Shown here: piece by piece, positions 1 through 11,800 of the stretch
Layout of the letters: each line of letters opens with the position of its first letter
How positions within the stretch are numbered: position 1 is the first letter of the stretch
Origin: Saposhnikovia divaricata
Lineage: Eukaryota > Streptophyta > Magnoliopsida > Apiales > Apiaceae
Length of the DNA: 64,000 bases
NCBI GenBank assembly: GCA_036435485.1
Contig: CM071596.1
Location: 17,386,001-17,450,000 of the forward strand
Direction of reading: 5' to 3'
The notes under the pieces: generated by a model
Database searches by the model: none
Told to the model about the DNA's origin: nothing
What the model saw: the letters and a program-made list of their open reading frames with translations, nothing else
Position numbers and translations under genes: made by a program

Positions 1-2016
1 TCTGAAGAATTTGAAAGGGAAATAGAGGGTGGAGAAACTGAAGTAGAACAGGAAGGGGAGAACCAGGGCGGAAACCCCATGGGCCAGTTTATGGACCTAC
101 TTAGGCAGAATTTGAACCAATACCCCCAGCCACCACCAAGCAACAACACTTCAGTGGCAAATTCCTTTAGGGCCTTTAAGTCCCTTAAGCCCCCAGAGTT
201 CCACGGATCGGCTGATCCCGTTGAGGCGAGGGCCTGGATCAAAGAAATGGAAAAGTCTTTTGAGATTCTGAGTATCAATGAGGCTCAGAAGACTGTTTTT
301 GCTACTTACCTACTAAAGGGAGAGGCCAATTATTGGTGGGAAGCCAAGAAAAACATGGAGACTGATGCTGTCATAGCCTGGGAAAGGTTCAAACAATTAT
401 TCCTGGAGAAGTACTTCCCGAAGTTCATGAAAACCCAGATGGAACTTAAGTTCTTGGAACTGAAACAGAACAATATGTCAGTGGCGGACTATGAGGCCAA
501 ATTTACTGAGCTATCGAGATTTGTGCCAGAGTTTGTAGACACAGAAGAGAAGAAAGCTAACAGGTTTCAACAAGGGCTGAAGCAGTGGATCCAGAATAGG
601 GTGGCTGTTTTAGAGATTACAGATTATGCCACCTTGGTGCAGAAGGCAACCATTGTGGAGGCTGGTAGTGATCAGATGCAGAGAGAGAGAGAGAAAGGGG
701 GGATAAAGAGAAAGCATGTTAGTATGGGCGGAAGATCCGCTGGAGGAAAACCCCCAACCAAGTTTAATCGAGGAGCGGTTTCCCTACCAGGGAGGAATGT
801 AGGGTTTAAACCATCTTCTAGTGTAAGTGTGAGCCAGGGCGGCCATCAATCAGGAAAGTCCCGTTCCAACCCTTCTCGACCTCTATTGCCATTGTGTGCT
901 ACTTGTGGGAAGAGGCACTCCGGGGTGTGCAACCTGAAGCAGATAAACTGTTATAAGTGTGGGCGAGCTGGGCATTATGCCACCTCTTGCACCACGGTCA
1001 TCCCTAACAGCACAACCTGTTTCCAGTGTGGACAGCGAGGGCACATGAGGAAGGATTGCCCAAAGAGCAAACCAGCAGCATCAGGAGCAAGCAAGGTTAC
1101 CTCAAATAGGCCACCAACTGCTAGGACTTTCAATATGTCAGTACAAGATGCCGTGAGGGACACAGATGTGATAGCAGGTACTTTTTCTCTTAATTCAGTC
1201 AGTGCAAATGTCTTATTTGATTCAGGAGCAACTAAGTCTTTTATATCTAGAGATTTTGCGCATAAGTTGAAAATTAAAACCCAGCAACTAAGAGATTCCT
1301 TACAAGTAGAAATAGCTAATCAGGAAATCGTACCGGTTAATCAAATTCACCCCGATTGTAAGCTAGAAATAGGAGGACGATCCTTCTATGTCGATTTAAT
1401 TCCTTTTAAGCTAGGGGAATTCGATGTCATTTTGGGTATGGATTGGTTGTCTCGCAATGATGCGCGGATAGATTGTAAAGGGAAAAAGGTTAAGTTAAAA
1501 ACCCCAGGGAAGAAAGAAATAGTGTTCAAGGGGATGCGACAGACCCAGAAAATTCTGACCATGGCGCAAACCAAGAGATTGCTACGAAAAGGGAACGAGG
1601 CTTATTTAGCCTACGTTATAGATACTCAGAAGGAAGTGCCAAGATTGCAAGACATTCTGGTAGTTAATGAGTTCGAGGACGTGTTCCGACAAGATCTTCC
1701 CGGACTACCACCTGATAGGGTAATTGAGTTTGCCATCGAATTAGCCCCGGGGACGGCGCCGGTTTCGAAGGCCCCGTACCGACTAGCCCCAGTAGAAATG
1801 AAGGAGCTAGCTAAACAATTACAAGAATTGTTGGATAAGGGCATGATAAGGCCCAGTGTGTCGCCTTGGGGCGCACCAGTATTGTTTGTTAAGAAAAAGG
1901 ATGGAAGTATGAGGTTATGCATCGACTACAGAGAATTGAACAAGCTAACCATAAAGAATAAGTATCCATTGCCCAGGATAGACGATTTGTTTGACCAGCT
2001 AAGAGGAGCTGAATAG
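1..2016 (+). pseudogene. Tekay gag-protease-RT (N-terminal part of the polyprotein), ended by an in-frame stop
   Basis: The frame is open from base 1, so the true start lies upstream; the first ATG is at 79. Counting from that Met, the retrotransposon gag domain covers about residues 35-200. Two CCHC zinc knuckles follow, one starting [10 protein letters not shown] and the next [10 protein letters not shown]. The aspartic protease signature is [15 protein letters not shown] starts near the [12 protein letters not shown] and [11 protein letters not shown] motifs. The reading stops at TAG (2014-2016), directly before the FSKIDLR block of RT. The same frame continues after it, so this is a point nonsense mutation and not a natural gene end. 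Gag packages RNA and the protease cuts the polyprotein. The element is probably non-autonomous. Confidence 0.88.
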
Positions 2017-3429
2017 TTCTCTAAGATTGATTTGAGAACAGGATATCACCAACTGAAGATCAAACCTGAAGATATCCCGAAGACTGCATTCCGCACCAGA
2101 TACGGACATTATGAGTTCTTAGTTATGTCATTTGGATTGACCAACGCCCCAGCAGCCTTCATGGACCTAATGAATAGAGTGTTCAAGGAATATTTGGACC
2201 AATTTGTGATAGTTTTCATTGATGATATTCTCATCTACTCAAAGACAGAGGCAGAACACGCTGAACATTTAAGGATAACCTTAGAAATACTCAGGAAAGA
2301 GCAGTTATATGCCAAGTTCTCCAAGTGTGAGTTTTGGAAAAATGAGGTACAATTCTTAGGGCACGTGATCAATAGAGAAGGAGTGTTGGTTGACCCCTCC
2401 AAGATAGAAGCAGTTTCAAACTGGGAACGGCCAACTACTCCAACCGAGGTGAGGAGTTTCATTGGACTGGCCGGATATTACAGGAGATTTGTCCAAGACT
2501 TTGCGAAACTCGCAGCTCCATTAACTCGACTTACCCGTAAAACCGAGAAATTTGAATGGACTGAGAAATGCGAGAAGAGTTTCCAGGAGTTAAAGAAGAG
2601 GCTGGTGACAGCCCCAGTGCTGGCATTACCTGATGGAAAAGGAGATTTCGTGATTTACAGTGATGCTTCGCATAAAGGACTGGGATGCGTGCTTATGCAG
2701 CACGGAAAGGTAATAGCGTATGCGTCTAGGCAATTGAAGGATTATGAAGTCAGATATCCCACGCATGATCTAGAACTAGCAGCCATAGTCTTCGCTTTAA
2801 AGATTTGGAGAAACTACCTGTATGGGGAAAAATGCGAGATTTACACAGACCATAAGAGCCTCAAATACATTTTCACTCAGAAAGAGCTTAACATGCGCCA
2901 GAGGAGATGGTTAGAGTTAATCAAGGATTACGACTGTGAAATTCGCTATCACCCGGGCAAAGCCAATGTGGTGGCTGACGCCCTTAGTCGGAAAGAGAAG
3001 CTCAAGATGATAACTTCAGAGAAAGAGCTAGTGAAGGATTTTGAGAATTTGGAAATCGAGGTTAAGTTACCTGGAGAGGGCCAAGAAAAGTTGATGGAAA
3101 TTAGAATCCAACCTCCGTTGCTAGAAAAGATTAGACTGTGCCAGGAACGGATGACGGAGGAAGAAAAGAACTCCACAGAAAAGCTAATGACCGGGGAGGA
3201 AATTAAGTGCGTAAGAGACAAGGAAGGGATCATGAGGTACACATACAGGATATGGATCCCAAACGTTCAGGAACTCAAGAATGAGATTTTAAATGAGGCA
3301 CATAACTCAAGATACTCGGTGCACCCCGGTAGCACCAAAATGTATAGGGATTTGAAGGAGTATTACTGGTGGCCCGATATGAAAAAGAACGTAGCAGAGT
3401 GGGTAAGCAGATGCTTGACCTGCCAATGA
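2017..3429 (+). pseudogene. Tekay RT (palm)-RNase H-integrase zinc finger, continuation of the polyprotein
   Basis: This stretch is in the same frame as the gag part; its first ATG is at 2032. RT motifs include [10 protein letters not shown], then [10 protein letters not shown], then the catalytic [10 protein letters not shown]. RNase H follows with [10 protein letters not shown] and ends near VVADALSRK. The integrase HHCC finger is visible near the end (H...HPGSTKMY... and CLTCQ). The frame closes at TGA (3427-3429), immediately after CLTCQ, and reopens in frame with VKAEHQKPSG. The TGA therefore most likely replaced a sense codon. Only two nonsense codons break the whole 4.55-kb frame, which argues for a fairly young insertion. 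Confidence 0.88.
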
Positions 3430-4551
3430 GTGAAGGCAGAGCACCAGAAACCCAGCGGACTTCTACATCCCTTAGAGATTCCAGAATGGAAATGGGAACA
3501 TATAGCCATGGATTTCGTAGTAGGTTTACCAAGGACCAAGGCTAATCATGATGCCATATGGGTAATTATAGATCGACTGACGAAATCGGCTCACTTTCTC
3601 CCGATCAACGAAAGGTACACGGTCGACAGACTCGTGGACATCTACTTAAAAGAGATAGTGGCGCGACATGGAGTCCCAGTCGCAATAGTATCCGATCGAG
3701 ATCCTAGATTTAACTCCAGGTTTTGGAGAAGTTTTCAAGAATGTGTAGGGACCCGGCTGAACATGAGCACAGCCTACCACCCCCAGACAGATGGGCAAAG
3801 TGAAAGGACCATCCAAACGCTAGAGGATATGTTGAGAGTCTGCGCGATAGACTTCAAGGGAAGTTGGGATGATCACTTGCCATTAGTTGAGTTCTCCTAT
3901 AATAACAGTTATCATTCAAGCATTGGGATGCCACCTTATGAGGCCCTTTATGGAAGAAAATGTCGATCTCCCTTGTATTGGGATGAAGTTGGAGAGCGAA
4001 AGATGCTCGGGCCCGAAGTGGTCCAACGAACTAAAGATGCAGTAGATCTAATCAGAGGACGGTTGGTAGCAGCCCAGGATCGACAAAAGAAATATGCTGA
4101 CTTAGCTCGGAAATGCAAGGAATACGAGGTAGGGGACCTAGTGTTCTTGAAAGTGTCACCTTGGAAAGGTTTAATGAGATTTGGGAAGAAAGGAAAGCTG
4201 AGTCCCAGATACATTGGACCATTTGAGATCTTGAGACGGATTGGGGAACTAGCTTATGAACTCGCATTGCCCCCGAATCTACAGCAGGTGCACAATGTGT
4301 TCCATGTTTCGATGCTGAGGAAGTATAATCCGGATGCAAAGCATATTGTAGAGTATGAGCAAGTGGACATGCAACCAGACCTGACCTATGTGGAGCAACC
4401 TGTGGAAATCATAGACCGGAAAGAACAAGTGCTCCGAAACAAGGTCATTCAGCTAGTCAGAGTTTTGTGGCAGAACCACAATGTAGAAGAATCCACCTGG
4501 GAACTTGAAAGCGCAATGCAAGAAAAGTACCCCCACTTGTTTTCAAACTGA
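3430..4551 (+). pseudogene. Tekay integrase core and chromodomain-like C-terminus
   Basis: The frame continues from the preceding parts. The integrase catalytic core shows the first Asp in IAMDFVVGLP, the second in IVSDRDPRF and the Glu in the TDGQSERTIQ block, giving a DDE triad. The GPY/F-type module is seen at SPRYIGPFEI, followed by VHNVFHVSML. The last ~70 residues (VEQPVEIIDRKEQVLRN onward to STWELESAMQEKYPHLF) resemble the chromodomain-like tail of Tekay/Del elements, which in this group is thought to guide integration to marked chromatin. The stop is TGA at 4549-4551. No frameshift is seen within this part. Confidence 0.88.
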
Positions 4552-4569
4552 TTCCGGGACGGAATCCTT

Positions 4570-4584
4570 TTAAGGAGGGGAGAC
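4570..4584 (+). other. Polypurine tract of the Tekay element
   Basis: A run reading ttaaggaggggagac lies just before the TGTAAG start of the 3' LTR, 18 bases after the pol stop. Position and purine content fit the plus-strand priming site. Confidence 0.7.
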
Positions 4585-7092
4585 TGTAAGAACCCAGATT
4601 TTGGGTGGAATTAAAACTTTTATGTATTTAATGATGTAAGAATGAATAGTGGATATGGCTACAATGTAATAATTGATATTTGGGAAAGAATGAATGGAAT
4701 GCGACTTTATTATGTTATGTCTTGAAGAATGCTAAAGGGTGACAACATAGGTAAGAATAATCTATCTTCTAAGGGAATAAGATATGGCAACTTCAAGTAA
4801 GAGAATACTCTCATGTCATCCAGATCGATAACGATTAATCCAGTAGTTCCGTAAAAAGGTTAAGGAACGATCGAAAGAGAATACGGACAATTATACAACC
4901 CTAAGAGAACAAGTAAAGAATACAGAATGAATAGTGTTTTGGTGGGAGTATATAATAATATGAGACGACACTATATAGAAGTATTCGGAACGGATTTCCG
5001 AGTTCGTATTAGTGATCCAGGGGGAAAATAAGTGTATGTAAAAGCTGTCGGATTCTGAAAAACCGCACTTTTATTTTCTCCGAGAGTTCCCTGGACACTG
5101 ATAGCCTTAAGTATTTAACGAATGGATTAAAGGAATATAAAATGGAAAGTTAGAATGAAAGATGGAGAATGAAAGTATTAATATTAAAGAGGATTCCCGG
5201 TAAACCCTAATTAGAAATCCGTGAAATATTCTCACGAACGATCAATCGAAACGGGTAATAACCGGACACAGAAACAAGCAGAGGAAGCAAGAGTCTTGTG
5301 CAAGCTACTAGTATAAATATCTAGTAACTAAACTAGAAGCAAGGAACTAGCACCTTAGAGGAGGAACTAAGTACTTAGCAAGTAACTACCTAGTTAAGCT
5401 TTAACCACCACAAAACCAACACATGTCTTGCCATTTGAGCATCCAACACCTCATCACTTTATTAAAGTGACTTTTACTAGATATTATGTTGTAAGTGGAT
5501 GAGAGTGAAGGAGATTAAAACACAAAAAAAAAATCAAAGAAACCAAGCAATTCTCTCCCCCCCCCCTTGCAAACAAAACCATTCGGCTATACCCATAAAT
5601 TCCAAATCCAAACTCAACCTTCCCGCCATTGTTTGTTCTTGAAATTTTTAAGGTGAGACTTACATTTCATAAAACTTATCTCCTCAAAATCTTAGCCTCA
5701 AACTCATCCATTTCCATTTTCAAAAAAATCAAACAAGAGGAGGGTGAATAGTGTTCATCATATACTAACTTTGTTTTCTTGGTTTTTCATGGTTGATATA
5801 GCAAGCATACTCACTCCTAAGGACCATACAAGGCTTAGTAAGGCTATATCACTATCTAAGGAAGGTATAAATCTCTTGAAACCCTAACCCTTGTTTGAGA
5901 TTTAAGCATGTTTATGATAGTTTTAACTTAGTTATGGTTATGTTAAAGTTATAAGCATGATTATGTATGGATTTTGGATTAATGATTTAAATAGCTAGAT
6001 GAACGGAAAGGCATTGCTTGGCCTCAGTTCATGTATATAAGTCATGTATATGTTGTTTGGGTTGGATGCTATGTGTATGGGAAGATTCGAAATTGATAGA
6101 TATTCGATTTACAGCCGTTATAATGCCCGATTTTACAATACCATGTTTTGTATGCCATTTTCCATGTCGAACCCCTACTGTCCAGAGACCTTATCTGCCA
6201 TGATAGGATAGGTAATGTTCTAAGCTTCGTTTTGATATAAAGATCACGTGAAACGGACTTACGGTTTAGGATTTATGACCAAATTACTAAAAGTAGTTCG
6301 AATCCGTAAACGAAAGTTCGTAACTGAAATTGAACCCTCGTAAGCTATGTAACGTCATGGAGAATCTTGGTAAATAAATACTAGGGGTAAGAAGGAAGGT
6401 GTGAAAGAAAACCGTATGTCAAAAAGAGCATTTTTCGATTTATTAAAAATGTTCGAGTCAAGGTTAAACGCGAACGAACCCCTAAAAGACGACTCTTTTA
6501 TAACTTCGGTAAAACACTTAGAAAACGGGCGATAAAACTCGGAGTATAATATTGGTTCGTAACGATCAACCTTAGAACTCATATGACTCAAGTATGTCCC
6601 AAGTATAAGTGCAGTGACATGTCGTATTAACGAACGAATGTCGGGTCGGATCAGTGATAATAAGTAATCCACTAAAAGGGGTATAACGAGATAACTCGAG
6701 AACGTGTTTCGATTTAAGTATAACTTAACTTTTAATATGTTAAGTGATTAATCCCGAATGCCTTGGCTATTTTTAGATCACCAGGCTGAACCGGGACCCG
6801 CTACCACTACCCCTTACCGTACTCGACTACCAGGCAAGTTTCAATTCCCTTCTTTTAGGCTGTTGTTGTGATTGAATAAATATATATATATATATATATA
6901 TGATTGCTGATATACATATGCCATTGCATGCATGCCTACTTTCAAGTTGAATTGATATACTTGTTCCCTGAATGTTATTGTTGGCTTATAAGCTAGATAG
7001 TTAGATATCAGTTATAAGCCGGGGATTGTAAGACCCTCATAGAAGGGCATATACATCTTATTAATCGAATATAGACCGGGAGTCAATATTCC

Positions 7093-7790
7093 TTGATATA
7101 TCGAGATTACCTCGGAAGAAAATATTTAAGTAAATATTTTCTATTATTCAGGCGACGAATATTATTTGAATATTTGTTCGAGATTATTTATTTAATGATC
7201 CTTATTTCAAATAATTATTTGAACGTAACTATTCAACGAATAATACTTCTCAATATTCATTCAGAGTCGAATTGATTATCGACTATTATTTCGAATATTC
7301 TTCTAAAGATGAGACTGTTAAATGAATATTATTTGGATATTCTTTTAGATTATTATTTTATTAAATAAATATTACTTTTGAATATTCATTTAAGATATTA
7401 AATACTTGATGAATATTATTTTAATATTCATCTGAAGCTTTATTTAATTATCGAATATTATCTCGAATATTCCTTAAGGCTTGGATTACTAAATGAATAT
7501 TACTTGATATTCATTTAGGATATTATTCATTAAATGAATATTACTTTTGAATATTCATTTAAATTCCTAATTAATTATGAATATTACCTTAAATATTCTT
7601 TTCAGGTCTTATTAATTAATGAATATTGTTTTGAATATTCATTTAAATATTTATTTATTCAATAAATATTCTCCTGATATTTCTTCAGGGATTATTTTGA
7701 GAAATACTCTGATTTAAGATATTCTTTCATATTCCCAAGTATTCTTTAAATGTTTTAACTCAATAAATATTCTCTTAATATTTATTCCAT
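7093..7790. repeat. Array of degenerate ~50-60 bp palindromic units in the Tekay LTR
   Basis: The motif AATGAATATTA...TGAATATTCATT recurs about ten times with changing spacers. Each unit is a near-perfect inverted repeat (GAATATT facing AATATTC) able to form a short hairpin on either strand. Units are separated by roughly 50-60 bases and differ by small substitutions, so this is an old amplified array rather than a fresh microsatellite. Confidence 0.7.
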
Positions 7791-8738
7791 ACTTAGAATA
7801 ATCTCGAGAAGGTTTATCTTCTTCGATTATTACAGAAATAATTCGAAGTCATATTATTATTAATCTTATATCAAGAAAGGTTCCCAGACATCATTCTTCT
7901 TTGAGTCTATCTCCTTAATAATAAGGGAACCTTACTTGGAAAAATGTTATTTATCTTGTCGACTTCCCGGTCATAAAGTATTCCCTTCACCCGCAACTCG
8001 GGTGCTGTTGACTTATTAAGTCGTTGCTTACCTTCTCATCTTTCGAGGGGTAAGATTACTGGAACAAGTTGATATCCGTTACCACGTAATAGCTTGGGAG
8101 TTATTGGTAAATTTTCCTTTCCAACTAGATACGACTACTTTGTGGAGTCTGATCAACAAGTATTATACTTGGGGAAAGGGGGACGAACGTTACATTCAGA
8201 ATCATGAATTCTATTTGAACTAGGAGTCGTGTAAGAGGCCGAGTAGCGCCGGTCCATCCCCTTTGGCCCAACCGTTGGCCGGGGAGAGCTAGTAAGGCGG
8301 TATACAAGTAAAGCCGTCAGTTCTTCCTTCTACCGGTAGTAAATCTAAATTGAGCTGTACGATCTCGACTGATTATCAAGATTGGAACAGCGGGCGCGGT
8401 GAATACTCCATCATTGGTTCATCATCCAAATTTATTTATCTCCTGCAACATGATTACTGTTGGCAGAGTTGGAAAAGTGTCATAACTGGAATTGCAACCT
8501 TTTCTTGCAAGTTCCTCTTCTTAATAACAATAAGAATATCTCGCTTACTTTGATGTAGCAGATATTTCTTCAAACAAATACTTTCAGTTACCTTGTAACT
8601 TCATCGTTCATAATATACTGGCATCATTTCCGTAAATGCATGGCATATGGTTTAAAAGATAGCTTTGAACTGTTTTAAATTATCGTTCAGTTATATATTT
8701 GTTGGTGGGCTTTCGCTCACCCTTGCTTTGTTTATATT

Positions 8739-8855
8739 ATGTCACAACAACAGCTAGGACAGATGGCTCGCGTCAGGCGCACTCGGCGCAAGCAGGTTAC
8801 CCGACCCACCGGACTACCCGCTGAGATGCTAGCCGCCATTGCTGAGGTAGCATAG
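8739..8855 (+). CDS. Small ORF inside the Tekay LTR, 38 codons, Arg-rich start
   Basis: ATG at 8739 opens a frame to TAG at 8853-8855. It encodes MSQQQLGQMARVRRTRRKQ followed by a short stretch ending AEMLAAIAEVA. The segment is GC-rich against AT-rich LTR sequence on both sides. The Arg-rich opening followed by a Leu/Ala-rich part is reminiscent of gag amino termini in this lineage, but that is from memory and untested. It may be a captured or LTR-encoded gag start, or chance. No evidence of expression. Confidence 0.3.
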   Translation: MSQQQLGQMARVRRTRRKQVTRPTGLPAEMLAAIAEVA

Positions 8856-9148
8856 TTAGACAGCTTTTGTTTCCTGTTTAACTATATGTACAATTAATGT
8901 AATCAACGGAAAAACTTTTAAACCTATGATGTTATCCTTTTGGGATTGTAATAACTTTTATTCGTAAACCCTTTAATGTAAGACTTATTTCAATTTCATC
9001 TCTGGGACTATGACTGTTGTGTGTGTGAGTGGTAATTATTGTGGGGTCACAGCATGTGATTTATTTATTGTGGACTCAAGTCAAGTATTATGAATGGATG
9101 TAAGACCGTAACCACCAGACCCCTGACCCCGGATCTGGGGGCGTTACA

Positions 9149-10216
9149 TTTGCCATCCCTTTTTCCAGGGTTTGTTTTTGTGTCACTAGGGAGAACTCCT
9201 TGTGGCCTGTTGAGTAAGGCGTTTGCTATTTGGCCAATTTGGTTTTCCAGAGTTTTAAGAGATACAGCCTGGCTCTTACACATCAACCTGAGTTCTTCCA
9301 ATTCTGATTTCTCAGCAGACTGTTGACCTGAACCTGCATAATATTGCTGATTAAATCCCGGAGGTTGAGATTGTTTCGGGGGGTACTGATTCTGAAGTTG
9401 ATGCCCCTGCTGTTGATATAGTCCTGAGGGATTGTATGGTCTGGCCCCATATTGCTGATTTTGGGTTTGATGGTATGGTTGTTGTTGATATGGGTGTGGT
9501 TGATATGGTGGTTGGGCTTGATATGGTTGCGGTGGTGGTTGCAATCCATTGTTATTGTTGCTCCAGCTGAAGTTAGGATGGTTTCTGTTGTTGGGTTGGT
9601 AAGTGTTTGGGACCGGATGCTGCTGCTTTTGAAAATTGCTCACAAAGTGCACTGATTCATTGGAAATTGCACATTGATTTGTTTCATGTCTACCGGCACA
9701 TAGCTCACAAACACTTGCTACTTGTTGTACCCCATAGTTTGTCAAAGAATCCACCTTCATGTTTAGCGCTTCAAGCTGAGCTGAAAGGGATGTGACTGCA
9801 TCAACCTCGAGGATTCCTGCCACCTTGTGTTGAGGCAATCTCTGTGTCGGATTCTGATACTCATTAGCCGCCATCATTTCAATTAGCTCGTAGGCAGCTT
9901 CATAACTTTTAGCCCATAATGCTCCTCCTGAAGCTGCATCCACAATAGGTCTTGATTGCCATCCCAATCCATTATAGAAACAATTTATGACCATCCAGTT
10001 GGGCATGCCATGATAAGGGCATTTTCTTAGCATCTCCTTGTAGCGTTCCCAAGCTTCACAGAAAGATTCCCCCGCCTGTTGTGTGAACTGAGCAATAGCA
10101 TTCCTTATGGCAGCTGTTTTTGCCATGGGATAGAATTTAGTGAGGAACTTTTGAGCGAGTTCCTCCCATGTTGTTATCGAGCCAGCTGGGAGAGAGTGCA
10201 ACCATCCCTTATCCAA
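9149..10216 (-). pseudogene. Athila gag fragment, lacking its start and truncated at its end
   Basis: The reading frame runs from about 10216 (DKGWLHSLPAGSITTW) to the Tekay junction at 9148/9149. The gag domain contains LAQKFLTKFYPMAKTA, ESFCEAWERYKEMLRKCPYH and AAYELIEMMA, typical of Athila gag. A Cys/His-like segment (CELCAGRHETNQC) and a Gln/Pro/Tyr-rich stretch follow. The sense of the frame ends at NPGKRDGK, where the LTR of Tekay interrupts; residues read beyond that are LTR sequence. The gag amino terminus is absent because the LTR abuts codon D of DKGWL. The protein cannot be made as a normal gag. Confidence 0.8.
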
Positions 10217-11028
10217 AAACTTGTTGGTTCGAAAACTAACTGCGCAACTGTACGCGGTCACAAGTAATATAATAAATTAGTTCCCACGAAGACTTGGTGT
10301 TTGTTCAGAAATAATGTTTAAGCAACGATGTATGATTAAACAATAAACTGCTTGAATAAGTACAAAGGGATGGTTTTGTTTGTATTTTTCTAATTGATTA
10401 ATTAAATTAATAATAATTAATTCAAACTAATTAATTTAATTAAATGAGAATTTATATGTGAGAAAAACATGGGATTTTAATTTCATTATTTATTTCATTT
10501 AGAATTGATGCCTTAATTTCAAAGTAATTTTGATAATTTACGAAAGCTAGTCGGGAACACGAAACTAACATAAGCGCCATTCAGCCTTAACTCATATCAA
10601 ACCATACGAACATCAACTTAAAAAGATAGAAGTCGCGTGGACACCTTTTATGCTTAGACCCTATATGTCTATAAGATTTGAAAACATAATTGGTTTACGA
10701 ATAAATTCCTTTATTATGACTACATAGGGTGATGTGATCCAAAATCCTACCACTTATCGTAAATGTACATGACAATTACGAACCTATGCTAACATGGCAA
10801 ATTCTAAATTCCTAAATCCACTTTCGCATTCGTTAGGAATTAATAATTTAGACGTTAGTTACGCATCTAATAAATTAAGCGCAACCACATTAGGCAATCT
10901 GAATTTTTATCATAATACAAATTATTAAGGCATCGAATTACTAAATTATGTAAATAAATCCATTAGAATCCCATGACGGCGATTAGTTCATAATTGAACG
11001 AATCGTCATCATGAGATTAATTGAAACC

Positions 11029-11080
<52 letters not shown>
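11029..11080. repeat. (TAA)n microsatellite
   Basis: About 17 uninterrupted ATA/TAA triplets within the Athila LTR. Confidence 0.95.
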
Positions 11081-11081
<1 letters not shown>

Positions 11082-11800
11082 TAAATTAAAAATTGCGATA
11101 AATTAAATATGAAAATTACGAGAGTTAGAAAGTAGAACCGAAATAGCTTCCAATGAAAGAAAAGAGCCCTCCAAATAATCCCCTTAAATTCTTCAACCAA
11201 AATAACATTTAAACTATATTTGCAAAAAATTAAAGTGTATAAAAATGAAACTAGAAATTACAAGGAAATTAGAGAGAATACAAGAGAGAATGTTTTTCTC
11301 TCCAAATTGTTGTGTGTTTTTGAGCTTGAGAACTCACCTATTTATAGCAAAAAATTAGCACACCAATTAATAAAATAAAAATGAAAAGAAATAAAAAGAA
11401 TTCAAAAGAAATAAAAACAGCACAACAAAATAGTTGAATCAGCCGAAAGGAACTAAAAAAAACAGCACTACAAACAGCACTACAAAATAACAACCCATCT
11501 GACCCCTTGTTTTGAATGCGCCTTCTTTTTTCTCTTTTTTTTGTTTGTTTATTCACTTTGTACATAACCTAGCGACCTGCAACATATTTTAACAAATCAT
11601 GGCCTAATTTGTTTTATAGGCACAGTTCCGTAAAAATATTTTTTTTCACCCGCACAGCTTATAATCTTTAATTAATAAATAATTAATTTAATTCATAAAT
11701 TATAAAAATAAATATATAATATTATTAGATATTTAAAAATATAATTTCCTAATTAAATAAAATATTTATTAATATAAATATATCTTTAAGTCATAAGATG

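Larger units (their letters stand above)
1..9148 (+). mobile_element. Ty3/gypsy chromovirus, Tekay (Del) type, 3' portion with one LTR
   Basis: The window opens inside gag and reads through protease, reverse transcriptase, RNase H, integrase and a chromodomain-like tail to 4551. A purine tract and a long 3' LTR (4585-9148) follow. Domain order PR-RT-RH-IN is Ty3/gypsy, and the integrase and C-terminal tail resemble the Tekay/Del chromoviruses. The 5' LTR and gag start are outside the window. The right edge falls inside an Athila gag on the other strand, so this is the youngest layer of the nest. The expected 5-bp target duplication on the right is 9149-9153 (tttgc); its partner cannot be seen. 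Confidence 0.9.
4585..9148 (+). repeat. 3' LTR of the Tekay element (about 4.56 kb)
   Basis: It begins TGTAAG after the purine tract and ends GGCGTTACA where Athila gag homology starts, so the ends form a TGTAA/TTACA inverted pair. At ~4.56 kb it is long, though Tekay-type LTRs are known to be large. Inside are AT-rich sequence, a TA microsatellite near 6880-6902, a palindrome-rich array (7093-7790), and a GC-richer segment with a small ORF (8739-8855). No other gene is visible; the short ORFs at 6018, 6355, 8125 and 8350 lack recognisable features. TGTAAGA also recurs at 7028 and 9099, so an internal composite structure cannot be excluded without the 5' LTR. Confidence 0.75.

Noticed and set aside
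6355..6672. 105-codon minus-strand ORF inside the Tekay LTR
   Set aside because: No recognisable domain and no second line of evidence; chance ORF in LTR DNA.
7028..9148. A second, separate LTR starting TGTAAGACCC at 7028
   Set aside because: Only the start resembles the Tekay LTR start; no matching end lies just before it, so one long LTR is the simpler reading.
9452..9795. Plus-strand ORFs rich in Trp/Leu
   Set aside because: Shadows of the Gln/Pro/Tyr-rich Athila gag on the other strand.
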